Part shown: in pieces, positions 25,660 through 34,868 of the stretch
Layout of the letters: each line of letters starts with the position of its first letter
How positions within the stretch are numbered: the first letter of the stretch is position 1
Source: Candidatus Pacearchaeota archaeon
GTDB lineage: Archaea > Nanoarchaeota > Nanoarchaeia > Pacearchaeales > GW2011-AR1
NCBI GenBank assembly: GCA_023228245.1
Contig: JALOBN010000001.1
Location: forward strand, 258,886-322,885
DNA: 64,000 bases
Reading direction: 5' to 3'
The notes under the pieces: model-generated
Told to the model about the DNA's origin: nothing
Seen by the model: the letters and a program-made list of their open reading frames with translations, nothing else
Databases searched by the model: none
Position numbers and translations under genes: made by a program

Positions 25660-28590
25660 ATGAAATCTGGAGAAGTAGGATTTAACGAGTTATTTAATCA
25701 ATTCCGTGACAGCATAATGCGTGTTGATCCGGTGTACTTTTGTTCAAAGTATTTGACAGTTGACGGCAAACCTTTACAGCTAGATGGTACCGGCTACAAA
25801 CCATTCGCTGACATCTATCGATACATAGCCCTCAAGGCAATTGATGCCGACTCCAAACCAATCGTTCTTGTCAAAGGGCGACAGGTTGGTGCCACCACTA
25901 TGGCTGCAGCACTAGAGTGTTACTTTAGTGCATGTGGGTTGTTTGGTACTAGTGAGCGTCCTCCAATGCGGATGATGCATCTATTCCCGACGTTGGCGTT
26001 AGCAGCCGCTTATACAAAGGACAAACTGGATCCAATCATTGGCCATGCTGTTCCGGTTCCCGGGATGATGAAGGGCAATGGGATTCTTAAGTCATATATG
26101 GAGGCGCGCTTGGATCTATCAAGCCCGACCAACAACAATATGCACTTTAAGAAGTTCACTTTTGGTAATCAAGTATGGATTGAATCTACTGGTATTGATG
26201 GAGATAGAATTCGCGGACGTCAACTTTGTTTAGAAACAGAACTACCAACACCTGATCGTGGATTCATTAAATTAAAGGATCTTAAAGAAGGAGATCGGTT
26301 ATTCGATGAGAATGGTAACGTATGTAATGTGACAAAACTGCACCCAATAAATGAATCTCCAGAATCATATAGAATAATTTTTGATGATGGAACAACAATA
26401 GATGCGTGTGCTGAACATTTGTGGAGCACGTATACAAGAAGAGATAGAATCAACGCTAGGCGTGGACAAGATACGCATACAATCAAAAATACAAAAGAGA
26501 TTCTAAAAACTCTCAAGGCACGAGGAGAAAATAATCATTCAATATCAACGTGCAAACCTGTGCAATACCAATATAAAGATTTACCAATTGACCCATATTT
26601 GTTTGGTTTATGGCTGGGTGATGGCTCAAGATATGGGAATATAGAAACTGCTGATCCTGAGGTTTTGTCTGGTTTTAAGCATCGTGTTGTACCATCAAGC
26701 ATTGACCATATAGGTAATTTTACTGCAGTCCCATCAAAATCGAATTCATACAGAGTGCTTGGTCTAACAACTTCTTTGAAAAAATTGGGATTGATTGATA
26801 ATCCAGGTAAACATAGAAGGGATTGTGGTGATGTTGGGTTCTGTAAAAAAGTAATACCAACAATTTATACACAAAGCTCAATTGAACAAAGATTAGCTCT
26901 TTTGCAAGGTTTAATGGATTCTGATGGTTGTTGTGGTGCCGATGGTAGGTGCGAATTTGCACAAATTGTAGATCGATCAGAATTGGTTATGCAGGTAACA
27001 GAACTATTACATAGTCTTGGTATTAAAACGTCTTTGCTAAAATCTGAAAGTTATAGGTATAGTGTAAAATATAAGGATAAGTTTAGAATTCAGTTTTATA
27101 CGACCTTACCTGTGTTTAGACTTTATAGAAAGCTGAAAAATCTAAAGAAAAAATTAACAAAGTTCAATAAGAGATTTATCACTTCTATATTGCCAATTAA
27201 TTCAAAACCAATGAGATGTATTACTGTTGATTCTCCATCTCATTTATATTTGACTACCAGATCTTATATAGCAACTCATAATACAGTAGATGCTGCTTTT
27301 TTTGATGAATGTCAAGATATGCCTGATGTTGCCATTGGTGCAGCTACTAAAATTCTTGCACAATCCAGATACGGAATGCCGGGTGAAGGTGTTCAGGTTT
27401 ATTATGGAACACCAAAAACTAAAGGCGGTTCATACTGGAGTATGTGGCAGAAGTCATCGCAGAACTACTTTCATTTGCGTTGTGAAAAATGCGGAAAATA
27501 CTTCCCACTATATCACCCAAGTATAGATTGGGAGAAAGTCTGGATATATGGGTTGACGGTGCGCTGCACAGAATGTTTTCATGAGCAAGACAAGCTTGAA
27601 GCGCAAGAACGTGGGAAGTGGATTCCTTTGAATGAGCCTGCTGAGTGTGATTTTATTGGATATCACATCAATCAGTTATACATTCCTCATTTTACCAAAG
27701 AGACGATAGATAAGGCAAAACCAGAACGTAGCCCAATCAATACTGAGCGTGTTTACATGAACGAAGTTCTCGGTGAGTTCTACGATGGTGAAGGCGGCAC
27801 GATTACCTCTCAAGAGATTCGAGAGCGATGTGTTGATAGAGGCCGCAAGATGGTCAAATTCATTTATCCAGAGTCTGGTAAACGTACGTATGCCGGATTC
27901 GACTGGGGCCAACGAGGAGCTTTGGAGCAGATGGCTGGGCGAGGTCGCAAAGGATCTTATAGCTGTGCAGTTATCCTTACAGTTACTGGAAGTATATTCA
28001 ACGTTGAGTTTGCGACAAGGTTATCAAGACCTGATCCGGAACACAAAGCAAGTACTGTAGAGGAAATGTTCCGACGATACAGCATGACATTATCGGTGGG
28101 TGATATTGGTGATGCTTATGATTTAACGCACAAGCTGCAAAGAGTTTATGATGAGAAGTTTTTAGCATCTCGTTCTTGCCATAAAGTAAATGGACATATC
28201 AAATATTCCAATGATGAATGGCCAAAGACAATTGTATTTGAGAAGGATTATTACATTTCCGAATTACTCGGCCTGCTAAAAGAAGGAAGAATCAAGTTTC
28301 CTGGTGGAAGTTTGGATCGCATTGAATGGTTGATTGAGCATTGTGCGAGCATGGAAATTAAGGTTACTCGGGACAAATCTGGAGAGCCTTTGAAAAAATA
28401 TGTAAAGGGGTCTGGAGCAAACGATGGCTTGATGGCGTTACTAAATGCTTATCTGGCATGGAAATTTGATGTAACTCAAGGTTTCACGATTGCTAATCCT
28501 CAACATATGAAATATGAGCTAGCTACAGATGCTCGTCCAATTCAGGCGGTTGTGGGGTATATTCCTAGGATGTTTGGAGGCCGTGGATAA
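25660..28590 (+). CDS. terL: Terminase large subunit (GpA-like) containing an in-frame intein
   Basis: A DNA-packaging motor and nuclease. The N-extein has Walker A KGRQVGATT (residues 72-80). After the intein comes Walker B AAFFDECQDM. A zinc-finger-like insert (CEKCGKYF with CTECF) is typical of the lambda GpA type. Nuclease acidic sites are visible as YAGFDWGQRG, GDIGDAYDL and NDGLMALLNAY. The intein occupies residues 190-541; without it the protein is 624 residues, a normal TerL length. The extein junction reads GDRIRGRQL joined to TVDAAFF. The intein is visibly more AT-rich than the exteins. AGG precedes ATG 25660. Confidence 0.94.
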   Translation: MKSGEVGFNELFNQFRDSIMRVDPVYFCSKYLTVDGKPLQLDGTGYKPFADIYRYIALKAIDADSKPIVLVKGRQVGATTMAAALECYFSACGLFGTSERPPMRMMHLFPTLALAAAYTKDKLDPIIGHAVPVPGMMKGNGILKSYMEARLDLSSPTNNNMHFKKFTFGNQVWIESTGIDGDRIRGRQLCLETELPTPDRGFIKLKDLKEGDRLFDENGNVCNVTKLHPINESPESYRIIFDDGTTIDACAEHLWSTYTRRDRINARRGQDTHTIKNTKEILKTLKARGENNHSISTCKPVQYQYKDLPIDPYLFGLWLGDGSRYGNIETADPEVLSGFKHRVVPSSIDHIGNFTAVPSKSNSYRVLGLTTSLKKLGLIDNPGKHRRDCGDVGFCKKVIPTIYTQSSIEQRLALLQGLMDSDGCCGADGRCEFAQIVDRSELVMQVTELLHSLGIKTSLLKSESYRYSVKYKDKFRIQFYTTLPVFRLYRKLKNLKKKLTKFNKRFITSILPINSKPMRCITVDSPSHLYLTTRSYIATHNTVDAAFFDECQDMPDVAIGAATKILAQSRYGMPGEGVQVYYGTPKTKGGSYWSMWQKSSQNYFHLRCEKCGKYFPLYHPSIDWEKVWIYGLTVRCTECFHEQDKLEAQERGKWIPLNEPAECDFIGYHINQLYIPHFTKETIDKAKPERSPINTERVYMNEVLGEFYDGEGGTITSQEIRERCVDRGRKMVKFIYPESGKRTYAGFDWGQRGALEQMAGRGRKGSYSCAVILTVTGSIFNVEFATRLSRPDPEHKASTVEEMFRRYSMTLSVGDIGDAYDLTHKLQRVYDEKFLASRSCHKVNGHIKYSNDEWPKTIVFEKDYYISELLGLLKEGRIKFPGGSLDRIEWLIEHCASMEIKVTRDKSGEPLKKYVKGSGANDGLMALLNAYLAWKFDVTQGFTIANPQHMKYELATDARPIQAVVGYIPRMFGGRG
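26227..27282 (+). other. LAGLIDADG intein in terminase large subunit (352 aa)
   Basis: Starts Cys-Leu-Glu with TPDRG, and block B is in the CAEHLW region. Two LAGLIDADG-type motifs are visible (FGLWLGDGSR and LLQGLMDSDG), so it carries a dodecapeptide homing endonuclease. It ends with block F (CITVDSPSHLYLTT) and block G ATHN, followed by Thr+1. It sits just before Walker B, a position under strong constraint. Confidence 0.93.
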
Positions 28591-28623
28591 GTGTTGGCCG
28601 TTGAAGTGATATAGAGGATAGCA

Positions 28624-31600
28624 ATGGTTGAAATTAATGGTGGCAAAACACGAGCAGCGGAGCTTATTGAACGGAATCGTAAGATAGCTTCACGTACTGA
28701 AAATTTAATGGCCAAAAATATGGCCCTTTCCAGTATCCCGGAAATTTCTAATCGGATGGCTCGGAGCGTAAGTGATGAGCGCCGAGACATAATGGAAATG
28801 CAGTTGGAAGCTGGAGAATTCCGAGAACAAGGTTCTGGTTTCTCTGGCTCTCGAAATAATCGAGATGAGATTCGCCAAGTACAAACCAACCTTGGTGTAG
28901 TCACTCACAATGGCAAAAGTATGTACAAGATGGCTAGCGGCGTTGGTAACGTTGCTTCCTCTGGTGGTGGCTGGCGAGGATCGAACGATTCGGTGCGTCA
29001 AGCTCCAGAAGTTTATTCTCCATTGTGGCTGAATTCCAACCTAAATCTACCAAGAGACCGTCCAACCATTAATGCTTGGAGCCGCAGCTTTTTTGCACTA
29101 AACCCAATTGTTCATAATGCAATCACGCTCCATTCAACCTATCCAATTGCTAAGCTGAATATCAAATCCAAGAATCCAAAGGTAGAGAAGTTTTTCTCAC
29201 AAATGTCCGATGAAATCGATTTGATGAATATCGCCGTACTGGCTGCACAGGAATATTGGATTCTTGGCGAGGCGTTTATTTATGGCGAGCTTGATGAGAG
29301 TAAGGGAAGTTGGAGTCGCTTGATGATTCTCAACCCTGATTATGTTAATGTACAGCGTAGTGTTATTGCAGCTGAGCCAATCATTAGCTTGCGTCCAGAT
29401 GAGAATCTTCGCCGAGTAGTTTTTGGTAATCAACCATCCGATCTGCAACAGCGCAAGCAGCTTGATCCATCTATTATCGAGCACGTTCGAAAGAATGAGC
29501 ATATCCCACTTAACAATTTCTACGTTCATCATATGGCTCGCAGAATTTCTCCGTACGAAATTCGAGGAACCGGCCTGATTGTTTCATGTTTCCGGGCACT
29601 TATGTTGTGGGATAAACTTCGTGAATCGAAGTATGCACAAGCGGATAACATGGTCAATCCTTTGACTTTGGTAAAGATTGGAAATCAAGAATTCCGCCCA
29701 AGCCCAGTTGATCTTGAGAACTGGAGACACGTATTTGAGTGTTATGATGATGAAACTGAAGTTTTAACCGATCAAGGTTTCAAATACTTTAAGGACGTAA
29801 TAGATTATATTGATGAGAATGGAAGAATAACCTCTAAGCCAAAAGATGGAATTAAAATAGGATGTTTCAATCCAGATACAGAAAATTTAGAGTTTAACGT
29901 TCCAGAAAAATCATATGTTAATAATTATACCGGCGAGATGTATCATTTTCACAACGATAAAATTGATATTCGGGTGACTCCGGACCATGATATGTGGGTA
30001 TCTGAAAAAGAATATCAATATAATCCCAAGAGATTTTCTTGGGAAGCTTATCATAAAAAGAAGGCTAAAGATTTGAATATGAACGATTATAACAAATTTC
30101 GTTCAGTTGTAGGGTGGGAAGGTACATCTGTTGATTCAGTTGAGATAAATGGGCACGATATTGATATAGATACATATCTTGAATTTATGGGATATGTGCT
30201 TAGCGAGGGGTGTTGTTATACTAATGAAGATTCTCAAAATACCGTTAGTATTTGTCAGAAAAAATATATAGAAAAAATGCATGCGAGCATATCTAAGATT
30301 TCAAATCAGTTAGATATTGGATTTGGGTCTCATACTCGCAGTAATGGTATTTGGAATGGTGTATTGTCAGGGAAGGCAATCTATGATCATTTTGTTAGTC
30401 AGATTGGGGTAAATGGCAGCACATATTCTTGGGAGAAGAAAATTCCTGAATGGATTCGAAACTTACCGCCAGAGAAATTAAATATATTACTCGAAGCTAT
30501 GTTGGTTGGTGATGGATCGTGTAATTCAAATACTAATGGATGGAGAAAAACTTATTGGACTTCCTCTAAAGAATTGGCCAATAATGTTCAGGAAATGGTA
30601 TTGAAGTGTGGGTATTCGTCGTTATTAGGGGAAAAATATGATGATCGTGATAATCGTCGTTTGATGTATTATGTTCAGTGGTCTAATTCTGGGAACGGCG
30701 ATTATCCGTTAGTGTATAAAAAGAGCAGGAATAGTCAAACAAAACAATGGCATAACACTTTTGATATTGAAAAGTACAGTGGAAAAATTTGGTGCTTTAC
30801 AGTATCAACAGGCCTGTTTGTTACTAGACGAAATGGAAAGATAACCATACAAGGAAATTCCGCTCAGTATGATAAGGATTTCAAAATCTTCACCCATGAT
30901 GCTGTTAATGTAGAGCGTGTTGGTTATGGTCAAGGCATCTATGATACTTCGGCCGACGTTACTCAACTCATCAAAGAGATTTATATTGGTTTGATGGTTC
31001 CTTCCGTTATTATGGACGGAAGCGATACAACATACGCCACTGGTTCTGTTGCATTGGACGTTTTGCGACAGAGATATATGCAGTTCCGTCAAATGATGAC
31101 AGGATGGTTGAAGAGAAAGATCTTCGCCCCAATCGCTCAAATCAATGATTTTTATGAGTATGTTGATGGAGAGAAGACATTAATTGTTCCTGAAATTGAT
31201 TGGAACCATATGTCATTGTTTGATATGGATAGTTACATAAATCAAATGGTTAATCTTACACAAGGTGAGGGTGTTGCAAAACGAGCTTCTCTACAAACTC
31301 TCTACAGAAGTCTTGGTCTCGAATACGAAGAAGAACAGAGGAAAATTCGTTACGAAGATATCCAAGACGCTATTCGTACAAGAGAGTTGCAGGCATTGGC
31401 GAAGTACGATCTACATGAATTGAAGGCTCTTGGACCAGGTGATGAGATTGATGAAGCTTCAGACGAGCCAGTGCCGGGAGAGAGTCCGTACGTCGTGCCG
31501 CAAGCTGGTGCAGCACCGGGTGGAGGGCTTGGCGGTGGATTGGGTGGGCCTTCACCAATGGGGCAAATGCCAGGAGCACCACCACCAGCTCCAATTGGTG

Positions 31601-31626
31601 GCGGAGGCCTAAAGCCACCGGCATAA
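28624..31626 (+). CDS. Portal protein containing an in-frame intein
   Basis: Forms the DNA entry ring of the head. It is assigned from position directly after terminase and from portal-like features: PTINAWSRSFFALNPIVHNAI, a long alpha/beta stem region (LGEAFIYGELD), YEIRGTGLIVSCFRALMLWDKL, and after the intein TQLIKEIYIGLMVPSVIMDGSD and RQMMTGWLKRKIFAPI. The intein is residues 373-745; the spliced product is 627 residues. The C-terminal 50 residues are Gly/Pro-rich and flexible. AGAGGA precedes ATG 28624. The intein DNA is AT-rich relative to the exteins. Confidence 0.85.
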   Translation: MVEINGGKTRAAELIERNRKIASRTENLMAKNMALSSIPEISNRMARSVSDERRDIMEMQLEAGEFREQGSGFSGSRNNRDEIRQVQTNLGVVTHNGKSMYKMASGVGNVASSGGGWRGSNDSVRQAPEVYSPLWLNSNLNLPRDRPTINAWSRSFFALNPIVHNAITLHSTYPIAKLNIKSKNPKVEKFFSQMSDEIDLMNIAVLAAQEYWILGEAFIYGELDESKGSWSRLMILNPDYVNVQRSVIAAEPIISLRPDENLRRVVFGNQPSDLQQRKQLDPSIIEHVRKNEHIPLNNFYVHHMARRISPYEIRGTGLIVSCFRALMLWDKLRESKYAQADNMVNPLTLVKIGNQEFRPSPVDLENWRHVFECYDDETEVLTDQGFKYFKDVIDYIDENGRITSKPKDGIKIGCFNPDTENLEFNVPEKSYVNNYTGEMYHFHNDKIDIRVTPDHDMWVSEKEYQYNPKRFSWEAYHKKKAKDLNMNDYNKFRSVVGWEGTSVDSVEINGHDIDIDTYLEFMGYVLSEGCCYTNEDSQNTVSICQKKYIEKMHASISKISNQLDIGFGSHTRSNGIWNGVLSGKAIYDHFVSQIGVNGSTYSWEKKIPEWIRNLPPEKLNILLEAMLVGDGSCNSNTNGWRKTYWTSSKELANNVQEMVLKCGYSSLLGEKYDDRDNRRLMYYVQWSNSGNGDYPLVYKKSRNSQTKQWHNTFDIEKYSGKIWCFTVSTGLFVTRRNGKITIQGNSAQYDKDFKIFTHDAVNVERVGYGQGIYDTSADVTQLIKEIYIGLMVPSVIMDGSDTTYATGSVALDVLRQRYMQFRQMMTGWLKRKIFAPIAQINDFYEYVDGEKTLIVPEIDWNHMSLFDMDSYINQMVNLTQGEGVAKRASLQTLYRSLGLEYEEEQRKIRYEDIQDAIRTRELQALAKYDLHELKALGPGDEIDEASDEPVPGESPYVVPQAGAAPGGGLGGGLGGPSPMGQMPGAPPPAPIGGGGLKPPA
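29740..30858 (+). other. LAGLIDADG intein in the portal gene (373 aa)
   Basis: Starts Cys-Tyr-Asp-Asp (CYDDETEVLTDQG). Block B is VTPDHDMW. Endonuclease motifs are LEFMGYVLSEG and LLEAMLVGDG. The end is WCFTVSTGLFVTRRN to IQGN, followed by Ser+1 at 30859. The penultimate residue is Gly instead of the usual His, which can slow Asn cyclisation in known inteins. Confidence 0.92.
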
Positions 31627-31668
31627 TCCACAGCGCATATTTTGGCTTCTTATGAGTTGGAGAAGTAT

Positions 31669-32781
31669 ATGAATAACTTTGAAAAAGAAGCTCAACAAAG
31701 ATCTATGACAAAAGCGGTGGGTAGAGCTATCAATCCGATGGAATGGATGCGACAATTATCTTCCCAAAAGTATCGCTCTTTGATTAAAGAAGTAGATCGT
31801 GTGGATGCTCATATGCGAAAGAGGGTTTTAGAATTGAAGCCATCCCTGAGAGATCAGCTTCATCAAGCCCGCATGGCAATGAAGAACCATGAATATCTCC
31901 TGGTATTTCAGTATGCAACTTCTATTTTGAATTCTGTAGATGGCGTCTTTGTTGAAAAGATGGGTGATTTAGATGCTTTAGGCAGACGTGTTTATGAAGA
32001 CTTCGCTAAAGATCGTATGAGCGAAGAAGAACGTAGACAATTGGAAGAGGATCTTTTCAGAGAGCCTATCCGTGAGAAAGCATCCAATGTCCAGCGCGAA
32101 TTAGTAATTGAGGCTGGAATTACCCAATGGTTGCAGGAAAAGCTGCCTACGAAAAGAGAATTGGAAGGAAATCTATTTAATAAGATTTTCCAGAATGTCA
32201 AAGGAAAGCAACAGGAGGCGGCTCGTGATGCTTTGAATGTGGCTGAGAGATCCTATGATCTAATCACAGAGGCATTTAAAAGACTGGATGATGAACGCAG
32301 AAACATCTTTGAGTATATAAAAATTGCTCGTGAGTACCATAAAAACCTATCTTTAGAGAAACTGAAGTTGAGGAAGTTGTATTCGAACTATTTTCCTATC
32401 AAAGAACAAGAAGATACTGTCATAGAGGCTCCTCAGGCCCCGGAGGCCCCAATGATAGCCGCTCCTCCAGCTCAGGCTCCAGTTGCCCAACCTGTAGCCG
32501 CTATCCCTGCAATCGCTACACCACCAGAACCAACAGCTCCAGTCACAACTACCGAACCAGAAGATCCAAACAAGAAAAAGGCCAACGATTTGATACAGCG
32601 TGCAAAGAGGGCTGTTTTAGCTGGTGATGTTGGAGTTGGAATTGCACTTTTAGTGAAGGCTTCTGAAATCTGTGATGAGTATGGGGATGAGCAAATCAGT
32701 ATTGTTTTACTGAAAGCTGCGGCTAATTTAAATAGGGTTCGCGAACAGACGGCAAGGAAATTAAATAATGGAAAAGGATGA
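31669..32781 (+). CDS. Helical structural-region protein with Pro-rich linker
   Basis: ATG 31669 follows GGAG by 6 bases and is preferred over the TTG at 31642. The 370-residue product has a long coiled-coil-rich N-terminal domain, a Pro/Ala-rich linker (PPAQAPVAQPVAAIPAI) and a C-terminal helical hairpin (RAVLAGDVGVGIALLVKASEI then IVLLKAAANL) that resembles modules in neighbouring genes. Position after portal suggests head morphogenesis. No enzyme motif. Confidence 0.72.
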   Translation: MNNFEKEAQQRSMTKAVGRAINPMEWMRQLSSQKYRSLIKEVDRVDAHMRKRVLELKPSLRDQLHQARMAMKNHEYLLVFQYATSILNSVDGVFVEKMGDLDALGRRVYEDFAKDRMSEEERRQLEEDLFREPIREKASNVQRELVIEAGITQWLQEKLPTKRELEGNLFNKIFQNVKGKQQEAARDALNVAERSYDLITEAFKRLDDERRNIFEYIKIAREYHKNLSLEKLKLRKLYSNYFPIKEQEDTVIEAPQAPEAPMIAAPPAQAPVAQPVAAIPAIATPPEPTAPVTTTEPEDPNKKKANDLIQRAKRAVLAGDVGVGIALLVKASEICDEYGDEQISIVLLKAAANLNRVREQTARKLNNGKG

Positions 32782-34147
32782 TCTTCAAATATTGCGATAT
32801 GCTGCCTTAGAGCTACAAGCTAATAGTGGAGATCTAATTCGCGTTGCTGGTGTAGTTCAGCGCGTCAAAGATTGGTGGAAGGCTCGTCGTGACAAGAAGA
32901 ACTTCAAAAATCTAAAAGCGCCCATCGAAGATATGTTCAAGAGACTTGATACTGCCGTTCGTAGCCAGGATAGTGCGGCGGTGGATAGAATTACAAGTCA
33001 TGAGCTTCCTGCATTGATGTCTGAGACAGTTCAAAAAGCAGATACACTTCGAGATACTATGCTTTCTCATACGGCTCCTGAAATAAGAAATGAGAGAGAT
33101 GAGCCTATTGCTGGAGAAGATCTTCGTTGGGTATCAAGGGATTATAAGAGAAATAAGAGTTTGGTAGAAGAACTATGGGAAAAGTTACCAGATGAATTTC
33201 GTAATGAAGTACCAGTAGGTAGGCAAATTAGCCAGCCAATTACAAATTTTGCGTGGTACAATTCCTATAATCCACAAGACATTACTATAAGTGGTACTGT
33301 AAAATCTCGTGTTCAAACCGAATTAATACGAAGATTGTCTGAAAGCGGAATAAGTGAGGAGCGGTTAGCGCGGGCGGATTGGAATCAATTTTTTGATAAT
33401 TTGAAAGAGGCCATTCTTTCTGATGGATGTATTTTAGATAGGGTTACTTTTGCGTCACCATCAAAACAGGTGGAAAAACGGATTACCAATGAAATGCATA
33501 TTGATGTTCTACCACCAGAAATATCATTACCCATAGAAGAGTCACAGATTCCTGTCAAGATCAATCATGTGATGCTTACGGATTTAGGAACAAGATTACA
33601 TACAAAAGAACATGAGCTTTCGGTCATGGGTATTTATCCGGCGGCAAGATCTCGTCACTACAAAATGCCAGCGGCACCACAACCACCTCCAGTTGCCCCG
33701 CTGCCTGTAGTTCCAGAACCAGTTGAGCCTGATGTAACCACAGCTGCAGATGGACCAATTACCAGCATTGTGAAGCGTGCATTATTGAGACAAATCCTTC
33801 CCAAGACGCAAGCAATCGTCAAAGTGAATGGGCTGGAGCTGAGTTATAAAGCTCAATTTGCAAGAGTTTTAGCAAGTGCATTGAGACAGGAAATTGATGC
33901 AGACTGTTCGGTAAGGCACAAGGATAATGATATAGAAGTGCAAGTAGAAATATATGGAAGTAAGATAGCTTCCCTACCTGCAATTTTTGGCATATCTAAG
34001 TATCTAGCTAGTGAGTTTTTGAACATTACCAAAATTGGAGTTGATGTTGAGGTAGTTCCTGGCATCTCAGAGTTGGAAGTAATTGAGTCAGAGATTCTAG
34101 ATCGGAGTTTTAGGAAAGTTGCTTTTGATTGTTGGAGAACAAGATGA
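32768..34147 (+). CDS. Hypothetical structural-region protein
   Basis: A 459-residue protein with AAGGA upstream, overlapping the previous gene by 14 bases. The N-terminus is helical (ILRYAALELQANSGDLIRVA). The middle is alpha/beta (FAWYNSYNPQDITISGTV). A Pro-rich linker (PQPPPVAPLPVVPEPVEP) leads to a compact C-terminal alpha/beta domain (residues about 330-440). No known family. Its stop overlaps the next ATG. Confidence 0.7.
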   Translation: MEKDDLQILRYAALELQANSGDLIRVAGVVQRVKDWWKARRDKKNFKNLKAPIEDMFKRLDTAVRSQDSAAVDRITSHELPALMSETVQKADTLRDTMLSHTAPEIRNERDEPIAGEDLRWVSRDYKRNKSLVEELWEKLPDEFRNEVPVGRQISQPITNFAWYNSYNPQDITISGTVKSRVQTELIRRLSESGISEERLARADWNQFFDNLKEAILSDGCILDRVTFASPSKQVEKRITNEMHIDVLPPEISLPIEESQIPVKINHVMLTDLGTRLHTKEHELSVMGIYPAARSRHYKMPAAPQPPPVAPLPVVPEPVEPDVTTAADGPITSIVKRALLRQILPKTQAIVKVNGLELSYKAQFARVLASALRQEIDADCSVRHKDNDIEVQVEIYGSKIASLPAIFGISKYLASEFLNITKIGVDVEVVPGISELEVIESEILDRSFRKVAFDCWRTR

Positions 34148-34563
34148 GTGAAAACACAAATGATGTCATTGATATTGCTGAGGACGGATCACACATCTAC
34201 GCTCCAGATCCATATAACGCCGAGGATGATGATAAGTTTTCACATATCAACACTTTAGCAGAAGCCATTGGTCATTTCTACAAGGGGAAAGTCATTCAGG
34301 TTTATTGGGGAGAATCTGGTGGAAATATTAATTATTCAGAATTTAGCATATCTAACAATCTATTTGTAGAAGGTAAAGTTTTATGGGGCAGGGGTGAAGT
34401 ATTTGCTATAGAGAGTGAAGTAGAGACACAGGCGAAAACATTCAAGACGGTGATTCTATTTAACTGTTTCAATGTTTATCTAGTATCTCCATTGGATGGG
34501 GTTGATGTTATGAACTGCTTCAAGGGTAGGATTAAAAAAATCAAAAGTAAAGGCGTTCCATGA
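34144..34563 (+). CDS. Hypothetical beta-rich protein
   Basis: ATG 34144 overlaps the previous stop and has GGAG 6 bases upstream; an in-frame codon at 34129 is less likely. The 139-residue product starts with an acidic segment and continues beta-rich (GKVIQVYWGESGGNINYSEF, then TVILFNCFNVYLVSPL). It ends basic (GRIKKIKSKGVP). Function unknown. It overlaps the next gene by ATGA. Confidence 0.7.
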   Translation: MSENTNDVIDIAEDGSHIYAPDPYNAEDDDKFSHINTLAEAIGHFYKGKVIQVYWGESGGNINYSEFSISNNLFVEGKVLWGRGEVFAIESEVETQAKTFKTVILFNCFNVYLVSPLDGVDVMNCFKGRIKKIKSKGVP

Positions 34564-34868
34564 CTATAATCAGCGAATTAGCATCCATTTGTAAGGACTT
34601 GAGGTTACTTGGTGAGACCGAGTTAACGAAGGATGCCCTTTGCGCTTTTGCGGCCATTACTGATACAGAGCATCCTAGAGCAGACCTAAGCTATAGCTAT
34701 GTCATGCGAAAACTACGAAAGGGTGATACTGATAGGCGATTAAAGTTTCAGAAAGCCTTCAAGATTGCATTTGATAGGGCTTTGTATGAAGATGTAGATG
34801 AGCCGGCTGAAATTGCCTTGATGGTTGCGATGAAAGCAATTAACTTCAAGGATGAAGATGCCAGCTAA
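34560..34868 (+). CDS. Small hypothetical protein
   Basis: A 102-residue helical protein with no Cys or membrane segment. ATG at the ATGA overlap. It contains LGETELTKDALCAFAAITDTEHP, a helix-turn-helix-like hairpin of the sort repeated in this region. Its end overlaps the phosphatase gene. Confidence 0.68.
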   Translation: MTIISELASICKDLRLLGETELTKDALCAFAAITDTEHPRADLSYSYVMRKLRKGDTDRRLKFQKAFKIAFDRALYEDVDEPAEIALMVAMKAINFKDEDAS

